Part shown: one piece after another, positions 34,484 to 43,692 of the stretch | Layout: each line of letters begins with the position of its first letter | Numbering within the stretch: the stretch's first letter is position 1 | Assembly: GCA_020718205.1 (NCBI GenBank) | Contig: DYSN01000018.1 | Span: 1 to 47,110, forward strand | Source: Draconibacterium orientale | GTDB taxonomy: Bacteria > Bacteroidota > Bacteroidia > Bacteroidales > UBA12170 | Direction: 5' to 3' | DNA: 47,110 nt | Program-made: the position numbers and the translations under genes | The notes under the pieces: generated by a model | What the model saw: only the letters and a program-made list of their open reading frames with translations | The model's database searches: none | What the model was told of the DNA's origin: nothing

Positions 34484-34678
34484 ATTTCAACAATTCAAAA
34501 AATCCATTCAGTAAAAATGGCACAAAACAATTGATTCTTTAAAAAAATTATAACTTCGCGAAAGTTTTCTACAATGTAAACACAGAATCAGATTGTATTC
34601 GATATTTACATAACTGATACCTAATTCAATGAATAATGATAAAAGAATATTATCAATTGTATTGTTAAAATCCCAAAA

Positions 34679-35959
34679 ATGAAAAAAATTGCCATCATCG
34701 GGCTGGGCTATGTGGGCCTGCCTTTAGCCGTAGAATTTGCTAAAAACCGCTGTGTTGTAGGATTCGACGTAAAACCACAGCGTATCAAAGAACTCAACGA
34801 CGGCCACGATCCAACCTTAGAAGTTTCTAATGAAGAATTAAAATCTGTTTTAACGAAAAACTCTCTGTCAGGCGATAAAGGCTTGCTTGTTACAAACAGT
34901 ATTTTGCATATTCAGGACTGCAAAATCTATATTATTGCTGTACCCACTCCCACCGACAAAAACAACCGGCCCGATTTAACCCCCTTGGTTAAAGCTTCGG
35001 AAACAGTTGGAAAAGTTCTCAAAGATGGGGACATTGTTATTTACGAAAGCACCGTTTATCCGGGTGCTACCGAGGAAGACTGCGTTCCTGTATTGGAGCA
35101 ATTCTCGGGCAAAAAGATGAACGAGCATTTCTTTGTGGGTTATTCCCCCGAGCGCATCAACCCTGGCGATAAAGTTCACACTTTGACCACTATTAAGAAA
35201 GTTACCTCAGGCAGCACCCCCGAAATAGGAAAAGAAGTGGATGCCCTATACCGCGAAATCATTGTTGCAGGAACCCATCTGGCACCAAGTATCAAAGTGG
35301 CCGAGGCAGCCAAAGTAATCGAAAACTCCCAGCGCGATATCAATATTGCCTTTGTAAACGAGCTGAGCAAAATTTTCAACAAAATGGGTATCGATACCTT
35401 AGATGTGTTGGAAGCTGCCGGAACCAAATGGAATTTCCTTCCTTTCCGTCCGGGATTGGTTGGTGGCCATTGCATAGGCGTTGACCCCTATTACCTGGCT
35501 CAAAAGGCGCAGGAAGTGGGTTATCACCCCGAAATTATTTTGGCCGGACGCCGTTTGAACGATGGCATGGGTGCCTATGTAGCCGGAGAACTCGTAAAAC
35601 TCATGCTCAAAGCAGGCAAACCTGTTAAAAACAGCAAAGCCCTCATGCTTGGTATCACCTTTAAAGAAAATTGTCCCGACATCAGAAATACCAGAGCCAT
35701 AGATATTTACCACGAGTTAATGAGCTATGGAATGGAGGTTAATATTTACGATCCCTGGGCTGATGTAACTGAAGTGACTCACGAATATGGAATTTCTATT
35801 TGTCATCAATACCCCACACAGAGCTACGATGCTATTATTTTGGCAGTGGCGCACAACGAGTTCCGCGAAATAGACATGAATGCTCATAAGAAAAATGGTG
35901 CCATCATCTACGACGTTAAAGGAATTCTCCCCAAAGAAATTGTGGATGCCCGATTGTAG
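34679..35959 (+). CDS. UDP-N-acetylhexosamine 6-dehydrogenase (nucleotide sugar dehydrogenase)
   Basis: 426 residues of the UDP-glucose/UDP-GlcNAc dehydrogenase family, closest in feel to WbpO/TviB. NAD-binding [12 protein letters not shown] is at the N-terminus. The central segments include [13 protein letters not shown] and [17 protein letters not shown]. The catalytic Cys265 lies in [15 protein letters not shown]. It oxidises a UDP-sugar to the uronic acid used in capsule or O-antigen building. No polysaccharide genes flank it in the window; terminators stand on both sides, so it is transcribed alone. A one-mismatch -7 box (TAACTTCG, 34551-34558) lies 120 bp upstream. Confidence 0.93.
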   Translation: MKKIAIIGLGYVGLPLAVEFAKNRCVVGFDVKPQRIKELNDGHDPTLEVSNEELKSVLTKNSLSGDKGLLVTNSILHIQDCKIYIIAVPTPTDKNNRPDLTPLVKASETVGKVLKDGDIVIYESTVYPGATEEDCVPVLEQFSGKKMNEHFFVGYSPERINPGDKVHTLTTIKKVTSGSTPEIGKEVDALYREIIVAGTHLAPSIKVAEAAKVIENSQRDINIAFVNELSKIFNKMGIDTLDVLEAAGTKWNFLPFRPGLVGGHCIGVDPYYLAQKAQEVGYHPEIILAGRRLNDGMGAYVAGELVKLMLKAGKPVKNSKALMLGITFKENCPDIRNTRAIDIYHELMSYGMEVNIYDPWADVTEVTHEYGISICHQYPTQSYDAIILAVAHNEFREIDMNAHKKNGAIIYDVKGILPKEIVDARL

Positions 35960-35975
35960 TATTCGCTAAAAACTG

Positions 35976-36017
35976 AAAGGTTGGATTTGGTGATAAATCA
36001 AAATCCAACCTTTTTTT
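35976..36017 (+). terminator. Terminator of the nucleotide sugar dehydrogenase gene
   Basis: 13-bp perfect stem, AAAGGTTGGATTT (35976-35988) with AAATCCAACCTTT (36001-36013), a 12-nt loop and a run of seven T. Confidence 0.9.
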
Positions 36018-36232
36018 AATGCCCCTATATAGCCCCATTCATGCTTGCCGGATTTGCCTGATTCCTGACAGTTTATTCAATTATTTCATAACATTGGCGT
36101 AGCTATTTATAAACCCATTTAACCATTTGATAAAATTGTCGGCATATCCTGATAATTTAAATTGTAGTTCTTTGGCTTAAAATACTGACTAACAATTGAA
36201 TTTAAAAAAATTATGCCAATTAAGAAAAAGCG

Positions 36233-36240
36233 TAACTTTG
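36233..36240 (+). promoter_or_regulatory. -7 box upstream of the small gene at 36266
   Basis: TAACTTTG, exact TAnnTTTG match, ends 25 nt before the ATG at 36266. Confidence 0.4.
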
Positions 36241-36265
36241 GTCTATTATTAAAAAAGTAACCACA

Positions 36266-36601
36266 ATGATTCTATTCGGACAAAAAAGGAAAAACGATAA
36301 ACTATCGCGAATTGATGTTTCCTATCATCAGCATAAGCCAAAATCTAATAAGTTGGTAGTTTACAACAACAATCATATTGATATTGAGTCGCTTCAGGTG
36401 ACCATAGTTGATAACCAAAATCACCAATTCTTCTACAAATATTCACAGCTTAAAGCCAAGGAAAGTGTGCTATTATCGTTGACCAATTTACAAGGTGATA
36501 AACCTGCAAGTTTTGAAGGGGAAATTTCACGTTTGGAGCTAAGGCTCGAAAATACAACCAGTATTTTCAAACCAATTAAAACAGGATTTGTTAGAATGTA
36601 A
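36266..36601 (+). CDS. Small protein of unknown function
   Basis: 111 residues, basic at the N-terminus (MILFGQKRKNDKLSRID), with alternating hydrophobic and polar stretches that suggest a small beta domain (SLQVTIVDN, SVLLSLTNL, RLELRLENTT). No signal peptide, membrane helix or known motif. It has its own -7 box and stands alone between terminators, which supports it as a real gene. Codon use looks like that of its neighbours. Not recognised. Confidence 0.6.
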   Translation: MILFGQKRKNDKLSRIDVSYHQHKPKSNKLVVYNNNHIDIESLQVTIVDNQNHQFFYKYSQLKAKESVLLSLTNLQGDKPASFEGEISRLELRLENTTSIFKPIKTGFVRM

Positions 36602-36793
36602 ATTCTCCCCACATCAATGTTTTCTTTAAAGCTAGAAAACTCATTCTAAAACAAGAATTTCAAATAAACTCAACTTCCCCGGAGTCCTTAAAATTAGTTC
36701 TTGGGTGTAGTGTTTATGTTGAAGAATGTTGAAATAATCAATTGAATGATGAGCCGTTTTCCAAATACAGAAAAAATGGTATAAAAAAAGAGT

Positions 36794-37180
36794 TTAGGCA
36801 AGTACAACCAATAAAAGTCCGGTAATGAAAGCTATCACCCACCAAAAATAGGCGTAACGGGTATAAGTATGTAAAGCTTTGTTAATGAATACATTAAAGC
36901 CTTTTGTTAATTTCAGTTTCCAAAGGAGAATGGCATCAATGGACATGGCCAAAAGGCTCGAATAGCCAATAACCCCATGCAGCGAAATACCTGTTTTCGA
37001 CGAACCTGTAACCATAAGTATGGTTGCTGTGATATCGAGAACCACTCCCAATGTAATGAATAGCAGTACTTTGGAGTATAAAATTCCGGTTCTTTGTTCC
37101 ATAACGACGCCAATGGTATAGGCTATGAGCGCAAAAACCACAATGGTGGACCCTAATTGAAGATATATGTTCATACTCAA
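36794..37180 (-). CDS. HsmA-like (TIGR03987 type) four-helix membrane protein
   Basis: 128 residues with four membrane helices: about 9-27, 38-58, 66-88 and 110-128. The pattern AYTIGVVMEQRTGIL, LGVVLDITATILM, SLHGVIGYSSLLAM and YTRYAYFWWVIAF matches what I know of the TIGR03987/HsmA group (YTIGVW, D-T-x-T-LM, HG-x-x-G). Its biochemical role is not established. It is transcribed alone. The 190 bp between it and the converging gene at 36601 show no clear terminator. Confidence 0.75.
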   Translation of the reverse strand: MSMNIYLQLGSTIVVFALIAYTIGVVMEQRTGILYSKVLLFITLGVVLDITATILMVTGSSKTGISLHGVIGYSSLLAMSIDAILLWKLKLTKGFNVFINKALHTYTRYAYFWWVIAFITGLLLVVLA

Positions 37181-37292
37181 TCGATTTTATTTTTTCAGCT
37201 AAATTAAGAAAACCCCAAATTAATATAAGATAAAAAATAATGGCAGTTCCAGAAACCAACTTTGGTCAAACAATTATATGCAATCAAATGGA

Positions 37293-39353
37293 TTACTTAA
37301 TCTCGCTTCCTGGTTTGGTAATTTGTTGAGGAACCACAAAACGTAGCGTTCCATCTGCTTCCTGTGCCATTAAAATCATGCCCTGCGACTGAATTCCCTT
37401 GAGCTCTTTGGGGGCTAAATTCACCAGAATACTCACCTGCTGACCAATAATATCTTCGGGTTGATAATACTCCGCTATTCCACTCACCACTGTTCTCTTG
37501 TCGATTCCCGTATCTATGAGAAGTTTGAGTAGTTTTTTAGTTTTTGCCACTTTTTCTGCCGCCAGAATGGTGCCCACCCGAATATCCATTTTGTCGAAAT
37601 CGTCATATTCAATGTGCGGTTTCTGGGGTTTTGCGGTTTGATTGGCAGCCTGATTGGCTTTTTTGGTATCGAGGAGTTTTTGGATTTGTTGTTCCATTTC
37701 AGCGTCCTCAATTTTACTGAACAAGAAATCGGGAACAGGTAAACGGGTTCCGGCTTTAATGAGATCGGTATTTTTGGCCGATTCCCAGCGTTTATCGGTG
37801 AGCAACAGCATATCCGCCAATTTGGTTGATGTAAACGGAAGGAAGGGCTCGCACAAAACCGCCAGAGTAGCGCTGATTTGAATGGCGATATGCAACACTG
37901 TTTCCACACGTTCGGGATCGGTTTTAAAAACCTTCCAGGGCTCGTTTTCGGTGAGGTATTTATTCCCCAAACGGGCCAGATTCATCAATTCCTGAACGCC
38001 TTCGCGAAACTTGTAAAGCTCTATTTTCTCGCCAATACGTTGGGCAAATGTGGTCATTTCGGCCAGAGTTTGCTCGTCAAGCTCGTTGAGCTGATGGAGC
38101 GGCGGAACGGTTCCTTCATAGTATTTCTGTGTCAGGACCAGGGTGCGGTTTACGAAATTGCCAAAAATGGCCAGCAGCTCGTTGTTATTTTTAGCCTGAA
38201 AATCTTTCCAGGTGAAGTCGTTGTCTTTGGTTTCGGGGGCGTTGGCGGTTAATACATAACGCAATACATCCTGTTTTCCGGGGAAATCTTCCAAATACTC
38301 GTGCAACCAAACTGCCCAATTGCGGCTGGTAGAGATTTTATCATTCTCCAGATTTAGGAACTCGTTGGCTGGAACATTATCGGGCATAATATAACTGCCT
38401 TCGGCCTGGAGCATGGCCGGGAAAATGATGCAGTGAAAAACGATATTGTCTTTTCCAATGAAGTGAACGAGTTTGCTATCGTCCTGTTTCCAATAGGGCT
38501 GCCAGTCTTTTCCGCATTTTTCGGCCCATTCGCGGCTTGCTGAAATATAACCAATGGGCGCATCGAACCAAACATATAATACTTTGCCATCGACGCCTTC
38601 AATGGGAACTTTCACCCCCCAATCCAGGTCGCGGGTAACAGCACGGGGTTGTAAACCCTGATCTAACCAGCTCTTCACTTGCCCGTAAACGGTTGGGCGC
38701 CAGTCGTGTTTATGACCTTTTAAAATCCAATCGGTTAGCCAGCTCTCATAATTATTGAGGGGGAGATACCAATGTTTTGTTTCTTTAAGCACGGGAACAT
38801 TGCCTGTGATGGCCGATTTGGGGTTGATTAAATCGGTGGCCGACAGACTGGTTCCGCAGCTTTCGCACTGGTCGCCATAGGCTTTGTCGAAAGAGCAATG
38901 GGGGCAGGTTCCGGTAATATACCTGTCGGCCAGAAACTGCTGAGCTTCAGCATCGTAGTACTGTTCGCTGGTTTGCTCAATAAATTTTCCATCCGCAAAA
39001 AGCTTTTTAAAGAAGGCTGAAGCGGTTTCGTGATGAATGGGCGCCGAGGTGCGGCTATAAACATCGAAAGAAATCCCCAAATCTTCGAAGCTCCTTTTAA
39101 TGATGGTGTGATATTTATCCACCACATCCTGTGGAGTGACTCCTTCTTTTTTTGCTTTAATGGTGATTGGGACGCCATGCTCATCGGAGCCTCCTATAAA
39201 TAATACATCTTTACCAATATTTCTCAAATAGCGGGCATAGGTATCGGCGGGAATATATACACCGGCCAGATGACCAATATGAATGGGTCCGTTGGCATAG
39301 GGCAATGCCGAGGTAATGGTATATCTTTTAAAATCTTTTGATGCTGAAGTCAT
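37293..39353 (-). CDS. metG: Methionyl-tRNA synthetase
   Basis: 686 residues. Charges tRNA-Met. HIGH-type motif [13 protein letters not shown] at the N-terminus; four zinc cysteines in CPHC and CESCG; the KMSKS site is DKISTSR. The anticodon-binding helical domain follows and the C-terminal 110 residues are a tRNA-binding OB domain ([17 protein letters not shown]). This is the long, dimer-forming version. A Gln/Ala/Lys-rich linker ([17 protein letters not shown]) joins the two. The -7 box is at 39371-39378. Confidence 0.97.
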   Translation of the reverse strand: MTSASKDFKRYTITSALPYANGPIHIGHLAGVYIPADTYARYLRNIGKDVLFIGGSDEHGVPITIKAKKEGVTPQDVVDKYHTIIKRSFEDLGISFDVYSRTSAPIHHETASAFFKKLFADGKFIEQTSEQYYDAEAQQFLADRYITGTCPHCSFDKAYGDQCESCGTSLSATDLINPKSAITGNVPVLKETKHWYLPLNNYESWLTDWILKGHKHDWRPTVYGQVKSWLDQGLQPRAVTRDLDWGVKVPIEGVDGKVLYVWFDAPIGYISASREWAEKCGKDWQPYWKQDDSKLVHFIGKDNIVFHCIIFPAMLQAEGSYIMPDNVPANEFLNLENDKISTSRNWAVWLHEYLEDFPGKQDVLRYVLTANAPETKDNDFTWKDFQAKNNNELLAIFGNFVNRTLVLTQKYYEGTVPPLHQLNELDEQTLAEMTTFAQRIGEKIELYKFREGVQELMNLARLGNKYLTENEPWKVFKTDPERVETVLHIAIQISATLAVLCEPFLPFTSTKLADMLLLTDKRWESAKNTDLIKAGTRLPVPDFLFSKIEDAEMEQQIQKLLDTKKANQAANQTAKPQKPHIEYDDFDKMDIRVGTILAAEKVAKTKKLLKLLIDTGIDKRTVVSGIAEYYQPEDIIGQQVSILVNLAPKELKGIQSQGMILMAQEADGTLRFVVPQQITKPGSEIK

Positions 39354-39370
39354 GGCTGTAAAATTTTTTG

Positions 39371-39378
39371 CAAAGGTA
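39371..39378 (-). promoter_or_regulatory. -7 box for metG
   Basis: TACCTTTG on the minus strand, exact TAnnTTTG match, 17 nt upstream of the ATG at 39353. Confidence 0.45.
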
Positions 39379-39397
39379 TTTATTGTAAGTGAATTTT

Positions 39398-40726
39398 TTA
39401 AGGTTTCGGCAACGAAAGGAGATTCAAATATTTCTCCAGTTGGTTGAGCGCATATAGTGGGATATTGACGAACTCATTTTTAACAATGAAATTTCGCGGC
39501 GACGCTCTGAGAATATAGGGTGGTTGGAATTTGTCGTGATACAGTCTCAGGCTTGTCATGGTTTTGCTGGTTCCGCTTTTAATTTCGATGGGATAAAGCT
39601 GATCCTTGAATTGATAAATAAAGTCAACTTCGGCAACTCCCTCCGATGTCCAGTAGCACAGATTTGTATGGTTGTTTTGGGCAATTTCGGCAGCGGCAAA
39701 ACTTTCGACAAATGCACCATTGACCTCAATAAAAAGCTTGTCGTGGTCGATGATAATGCTGGCACTTAAATTCATTTTGGCTCCCAATAAACCGGTATCC
39801 AATAAATAAATTTTAAATTTCGCTGTGTCGTAATGACCATTTAATGGCAGTTTTGGTGTAGATAGCTGATAGGAAACATGAATAACGCCTGCTTGCTTTA
39901 GCCATTCAATGGATTGTTCGTACATGCTCGTTCTGGCGCCTTTCTTTATATCGGAATATTTAAATTTCTTTTTCTCCTTCGAGATTTGAGCGGGTAATGA
40001 ATCCCAAAGCTCTTTATTTTTTACCGACTGAGCCTTTGTGGTATATTTCGAAAAATCGTTTTCATAGGCCCACAGAATTTCATTTTGAACTTTTCTGACT
40101 TCTGCCATATCCTTGGTATCGATATAGGTTTGAATGGCTTCGGGCATTCCACCCACGAATAAATAGATTTTCAGATACTTATTCAATTTTTCATGAATTG
40201 CTTCCGGAATATTTTGAAAATCATTTTTTTGCCATAAAAAATCTACCAAAATATCTTCATCAGCAGCCATAAGGAATTCGAAAAAATTCATGGGATAAAC
40301 AGGCAGAAAATTCACTTTCCCCACCGGGAAGCTGCTGGTTTTACCAATGGATACTCCCAGGAGAGATCCGGCAGCAATAATGTGATAACTCTCATTATCC
40401 TCCTGAAAATATTTAAGCGAAGTCAAAGCCTTTTGGCAGGCCTGAATTTCATCGAAGAAAATCAAAGTCTCCTGAGTGTTTATTTTCGACCCGTAATAAA
40501 GCTCCAATTCAAAGACAATTCGTTTTGGATTTAGGTTTCCTTCAAAAAGAAGGTGGATTTCCCGGTTCTGTTCAAAGTTTATGTAAACCAATTTTTTGTA
40601 CTCTGTGGCAGCAAATTGCTTTACCAGCCAGGTTTTTCCTACTTGTCTGGCTCCCTGCAAAATAATAGGCTTTCTGGCAAGGTTCACTTTCCACTCCAAT
40701 AATTTTTGATAGGCCAACCGCTTCAT
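39398..40726 (-). CDS. AAA_14/DUF4143 ATPase with a PD-(D/E)XK-like C-terminal domain
   Basis: 442 residues. The AAA_14 part has Walker A GARQVGKT (residues 25-32), Walker [11 protein letters not shown], and the sensor-like segment [13 protein letters not shown]. The second half is DUF4143. Its C-terminal part reads [13 protein letters not shown] then [11 protein letters not shown], the D-(x)n-ExK arrangement of PD-(D/E)XK nucleases. Family members are abundant in Bacteroidota and archaea but have no settled function. It is transcribed alone from a promoter embedded in an unusual repeat region (40741-40881). Confidence 0.92.
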   Translation of the reverse strand: MKRLAYQKLLEWKVNLARKPIILQGARQVGKTWLVKQFAATEYKKLVYINFEQNREIHLLFEGNLNPKRIVFELELYYGSKINTQETLIFFDEIQACQKALTSLKYFQEDNESYHIIAAGSLLGVSIGKTSSFPVGKVNFLPVYPMNFFEFLMAADEDILVDFLWQKNDFQNIPEAIHEKLNKYLKIYLFVGGMPEAIQTYIDTKDMAEVRKVQNEILWAYENDFSKYTTKAQSVKNKELWDSLPAQISKEKKKFKYSDIKKGARTSMYEQSIEWLKQAGVIHVSYQLSTPKLPLNGHYDTAKFKIYLLDTGLLGAKMNLSASIIIDHDKLFIEVNGAFVESFAAAEIAQNNHTNLCYWTSEGVAEVDFIYQFKDQLYPIEIKSGTSKTMTSLRLYHDKFQPPYILRASPRNFIVKNEFVNIPLYALNQLEKYLNLLSLPKP

Positions 40727-40740
40727 TTTCCAAATTTTTC

Positions 40741-40767
40741 AATTATTACCCGACAAAGGTAATAATT
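40741..40767. promoter_or_regulatory. Palindromic operator around the ATPase promoter
   Basis: AATTATTACC (40741-40750) and GGTAATAATT (40758-40767) are perfect 10-bp inverted arms around 7 nt. The minus-strand -7 box TACCTTTG (40754-40761) lies inside it, 27 nt upstream of the ATG at 40726. A protein bound here would cover the promoter. Confidence 0.65.
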
Positions 40768-40770
40768 AAG

Positions 40771-40881
40771 TTAGGAAAAGTGTAAGTTTTAGTAAAAATT
40801 ACTTAGGAAAAGTGTTGATTTTATATAAAAATAGATTAGGAAAAGTGTTAGTTTTGTTTAAAAACAGGTTAGGAAAAGTGT
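40771..40881. repeat. Four 13-bp direct repeats with 32-33 bp phasing
   Basis: TTAGGAAAAGTGT occurs identically at 40771-40783, 40803-40815, 40836-40848 and 40869-40881 (steps 32, 33 and 33 bp). The spacers are AT-rich and similar in pattern, each with a TTTT...AAAA inverted core. It lies entirely between the ATPase gene and the end of gltX, on the upstream side of the ATPase promoter. It resembles an iteron array, not a CRISPR. Confidence 0.9.
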
Positions 40882-40997
40882 AATTTTTCTTACATTAGAT
40901 AATCTAAAATACTGCATTTCAATATATTAAACAATCTCAAAAAAATTCAATAAAACACCATCATTTTTTCAAACAAAATCTGACTAAAATTTGGGTA

Positions 40998-42512
40998 TTA
41001 GCCCAGCATTTCAGCGGCGGTTTTTATTCTCTTCAGGGTTTCATCTTTGCCAATGAGTTCCACAATTTTAAACAAATCGGGGCCTTTACTATCGCCCACC
41101 AATGCCAGGCGCAAGGCGTTGGCCACTGCACCAAATCCCAGCTGATTTTCTTCAATAAATTTTGCTGCCAAATCGTGAAGAATGGTTTCTTTCCATTCGG
41201 GCGACGTTTGTAAAATATCGGCCAGCTGCAACAGTTGGTCGCCGGTATTTTCCTTCCAGCGCTTTTTCACCACCTGAGGCTCATAGCTTTTGGGGGCTTC
41301 GAAAAAGAAATAACCCTGTTCCCAGAAATCTTTCACAAACACGCATCTTTCTTTAACCATTTCAATGATTTCCATCGTTCTGGCTTTATCATAATCCACC
41401 ACACTATGCTGCTTTAGTACAGGAACAAAACCTTCCAAAAGCTCTTCATTGGTTTTGGTGCGAAGATATTGCTGATTGAACCAGCGGGTTTTATCGGGGT
41501 CGAATTTGGCACCCGACTTGCCCACTCTTTCCAGGGTAAAAGCTCCAATGAGCTCTTCCATGCTAAATATCTCCTGTTCGGTACCGGGATTCCAACCCAG
41601 CAAGGCCAGCATATTGATAAAGGCATCGGGGAAATATCCGCTTTCCCTGTAACCGCTGTATATCTCTCCGCTTTGCTGGTCGAGCCAGTTCATGGGAAAA
41701 ACCGGAAATCCCATTTTATCGCCATCGCGTTTACTGAGTTTTCCTTTTCCTACGGGCTTTAGAATGATAGGCAAATGAGCAAACACGGGTGCTTCCCAGC
41801 CAAAAGCGCGATAAAGCAGCACATGAAGCGGTGCCGAAGGCAACCACTCTTCTCCCCTGATTACGTGCGAAATTTCCATTAAATGGTCGTCGACAATATT
41901 GGCCAAATGATAGGTGGGCATGCCGTCGGACTTAAACAAAACTTTATCGTCGAGGGTGGAAGTATGCACTTTAACCTGACCCCTGATGGCATCGGAAAAA
42001 ACAACTTCTTCGTCCTCCGGAATCCGGAATCTGATGACATATTCCGATGACTTTAGCAGACTTTGTGTTTCGTCGGGGCTTAGGGTGAGCGAGTTGCTGA
42101 GATTTTTGCGGGTTTGGGCATTGTAGGTAAAAACCTGATTTTCGGCTTCGGCCTGCAAGCGGAGTTTTTCCAAATCGCCGGAGCTGTCGAAGGCATAATA
42201 GGCCCATCCGCTCTCGATGAGCTGTTTTGCATATAGCTCATACATGGCTTTTCGTTCCGATTGTTTGTAAGGGCCAAACTTTCCTTTACCATCCACTCCC
42301 TCGTCAAACTCAATGCCGCACCATTTTAGCGAATCCTTAATATATTCTTCTGCATCGGCAACAAAGCGGTTTTGGTCGGTATCTTCGATTCTCAAAATCA
42401 TATCGCCCCCATTTTTGCGGGCAAAGAGATAATTATACAAAGCTGTGCGCACTCCGCCAATATGCAAAGGGCCGGTTGGGCTTGGAGCAAATCTTACTCT
42501 AACTCTACTCAT
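40998..42512 (-). CDS. gltX: Glutamyl-tRNA synthetase
   Basis: 504 residues. HIGH motif SPTGPLHIGG at the N-terminus, KLSKR signature GKLSKRDGDK, LRIEDTDQNR, and the anticodon-binding helical C-terminal half. Charges tRNA-Glu. A -7 box is at 42533-42540. The repeat array of the downstream ATPase begins about 115 bp after the stop. Confidence 0.96.
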   Translation of the reverse strand: MSRVRVRFAPSPTGPLHIGGVRTALYNYLFARKNGGDMILRIEDTDQNRFVADAEEYIKDSLKWCGIEFDEGVDGKGKFGPYKQSERKAMYELYAKQLIESGWAYYAFDSSGDLEKLRLQAEAENQVFTYNAQTRKNLSNSLTLSPDETQSLLKSSEYVIRFRIPEDEEVVFSDAIRGQVKVHTSTLDDKVLFKSDGMPTYHLANIVDDHLMEISHVIRGEEWLPSAPLHVLLYRAFGWEAPVFAHLPIILKPVGKGKLSKRDGDKMGFPVFPMNWLDQQSGEIYSGYRESGYFPDAFINMLALLGWNPGTEQEIFSMEELIGAFTLERVGKSGAKFDPDKTRWFNQQYLRTKTNEELLEGFVPVLKQHSVVDYDKARTMEIIEMVKERCVFVKDFWEQGYFFFEAPKSYEPQVVKKRWKENTGDQLLQLADILQTSPEWKETILHDLAAKFIEENQLGFGAVANALRLALVGDSKGPDLFKIVELIGKDETLKRIKTAAEMLG

Positions 42513-42532
42513 CGTTCATTTTTTTTGAGGTG

Positions 42533-42540
42533 CAAAAATA
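42533..42540 (-). promoter_or_regulatory. -7 box for gltX
   Basis: TATTTTTG on the minus strand, exact TAnnTTTG match, 20 nt upstream of the ATG at 42512. Confidence 0.45.
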
Positions 42541-42719
42541 GTTAAAATAAAGGAGGTATAGAGCGGTCATATCAGAATCAATTGGGCGGGAGTTTAAGCG
42601 GACATGATAAACACAAGGTGGTTTCCTTCTTTTTTCATTGTGTAAATCAGGTGTGAAAAGGCTATTTTTTTAAGTTATTCGGAACCCATCAAAATAGGCC
42701 ATTCAAATTTATGGAAATG

Positions 42720-42751
42720 CTTGTAAATTAATATAATTATGCACATATTTG
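42720..42751 (+). promoter_or_regulatory. Candidate promoter of the SiaB-SiaC operon
   Basis: CTTG (42720-42723), 20 nt, CATATTTG (42744-42751): each element has one mismatch to TTTG and TAnnTTTG, and the spacing is standard. It ends 22 nt before the ATG at 42774. Confidence 0.4.
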
Positions 42752-42773
42752 TGGGGCATACAGACTTATAGAT

Positions 42774-43298
42774 ATGAGTGAAAAGAAATATTCCCCTATA
42801 ATTGACTATTCGGGAGAAATTAACGGCCCCATCATTGCGGAATTGCTCGACGATTTAGATTTCAAATGCATAAATCTGGACATTCCCGAGGTTAAAAGAA
42901 AGAAGCTTTTCAATATAGCGGTGGAGATTTTTCAAAACCTCTATCACTATACCCGCGATTTGTCCATTGCGGGTGAAAGCGATGCAGAATTAAGAAAAAT
43001 AAATCTTGTTTTCTTCACCGAGGCAGATTATTATTGCATTCGAACTCAAAACATCATTCGGGCATCGGATAAGCCATTGTTACAGCAAAAAATAGACCGG
43101 GTCAACAGCCTGGACGATGCAGCTCTAAAAGCCTACTTCAAGGAAATATTGAACAATCATAGTTTCTCGCTCAAAGGCGGGGCCGGATTGGGATTTATTG
43201 ACATGAAGAAGCGGTCGGGGCGCGAGCTGGAATACAATTTCGATCCCATTTCCGATGAGTTGTTAAAATATACTTTGTGCGTAAAGATCAAAAAATAA
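42774..43298 (+). CDS. SiaB family protein kinase
   Basis: 174 residues of the SiaB type (DUF6272), a small serine/threonine-kinase-like protein of the GHKL fold. Motifs: IAVEIFQNLYHYTRD (N-box-like) and FSLKGGAGLGFIDMKKRSG (glycine-rich ATP lid). In Pseudomonas SiaB phosphorylates SiaC and SiaA dephosphorylates it. The next gene encodes SiaC, one base after the stop, so the pair is co-translated. No SiaA or SiaD gene lies nearby. Confidence 0.88.
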   Translation: MSEKKYSPIIDYSGEINGPIIAELLDDLDFKCINLDIPEVKRKKLFNIAVEIFQNLYHYTRDLSIAGESDAELRKINLVFFTEADYYCIRTQNIIRASDKPLLQQKIDRVNSLDDAALKAYFKEILNNHSFSLKGGAGLGFIDMKKRSGRELEYNFDPISDELLKYTLCVKIKK

Positions 43299-43299
43299 T

Positions 43300-43677
43300 A
43301 TGGAAAATTTAAAAATTGAAGGAACAAAACAAAGTCCTTTTGTGGATTTTAATCACACCACAGGTTTTTTGGAAATCAGTGGGCGAAGCATCCCCGAAAA
43401 CTCGTTTGAATTTTATAACCCATTGTTAGAGTGGCTTATGGAATATGCCCAAAACCCAAAAAGCAAAACCACACTCAAAATTTATCTTGAATACTTCAAC
43501 ACCAGCTCTTCCAAATACATTCTCGAAGTGCTCAAAAAACTCAAGGAAATATTAAAATCCCCCGGAGCAGAAGTGCAAGTTGACTGGTATTATGACGAAG
43601 ACGATGACGAAATGCTGGAAACTGGTGAAGACTATGAAGACGTGACTGGTCTGAATTTTGAATATCATCAGGCTTAA
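43300..43677 (+). CDS. SiaC family regulatory phosphoprotein (DUF1987)
   Basis: 125 residues. The DUF1987/SiaC signature is clear: SPFVDFNHTTGFLEISGRSI, then the phospho-site segment YFNTSSSKYILEVLKKL. Thr68 (FNTSSS) falls at the residue phosphorylated in Pseudomonas aeruginosa SiaC. The C-terminus is acidic (YYDEDDDEMLETGEDYEDV). In Pseudomonas, unphosphorylated SiaC activates the diguanylate cyclase SiaD. Here no cyclase is adjacent, so its target is unknown. Confidence 0.9.
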   Translation: MENLKIEGTKQSPFVDFNHTTGFLEISGRSIPENSFEFYNPLLEWLMEYAQNPKSKTTLKIYLEYFNTSSSKYILEVLKKLKEILKSPGAEVQVDWYYDEDDDEMLETGEDYEDVTGLNFEYHQA

Positions 43678-43692
43678 AAACACCACTTAAAA

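Larger units (their letters stand above)
35960..36265. other. 306-bp intergenic region
   Basis: Contains the terminator of the dehydrogenase gene (35976-36017) and the -7 box of the next gene (36233-36240). Nothing else was recognised between them. Confidence 0.6.

Noticed and set aside
34679..35959. Capsule or O-antigen cluster around the nucleotide sugar dehydrogenase
   Set aside because: No glycosyltransferase, flippase or polymerase genes flank it; terminators on both sides show that it stands alone.
40771..40881. CRISPR-like appearance of the four direct repeats
   Set aside because: The repeat is only 13 bp, the spacers are AT-rich and similar to one another, and no cas gene is present in the window.
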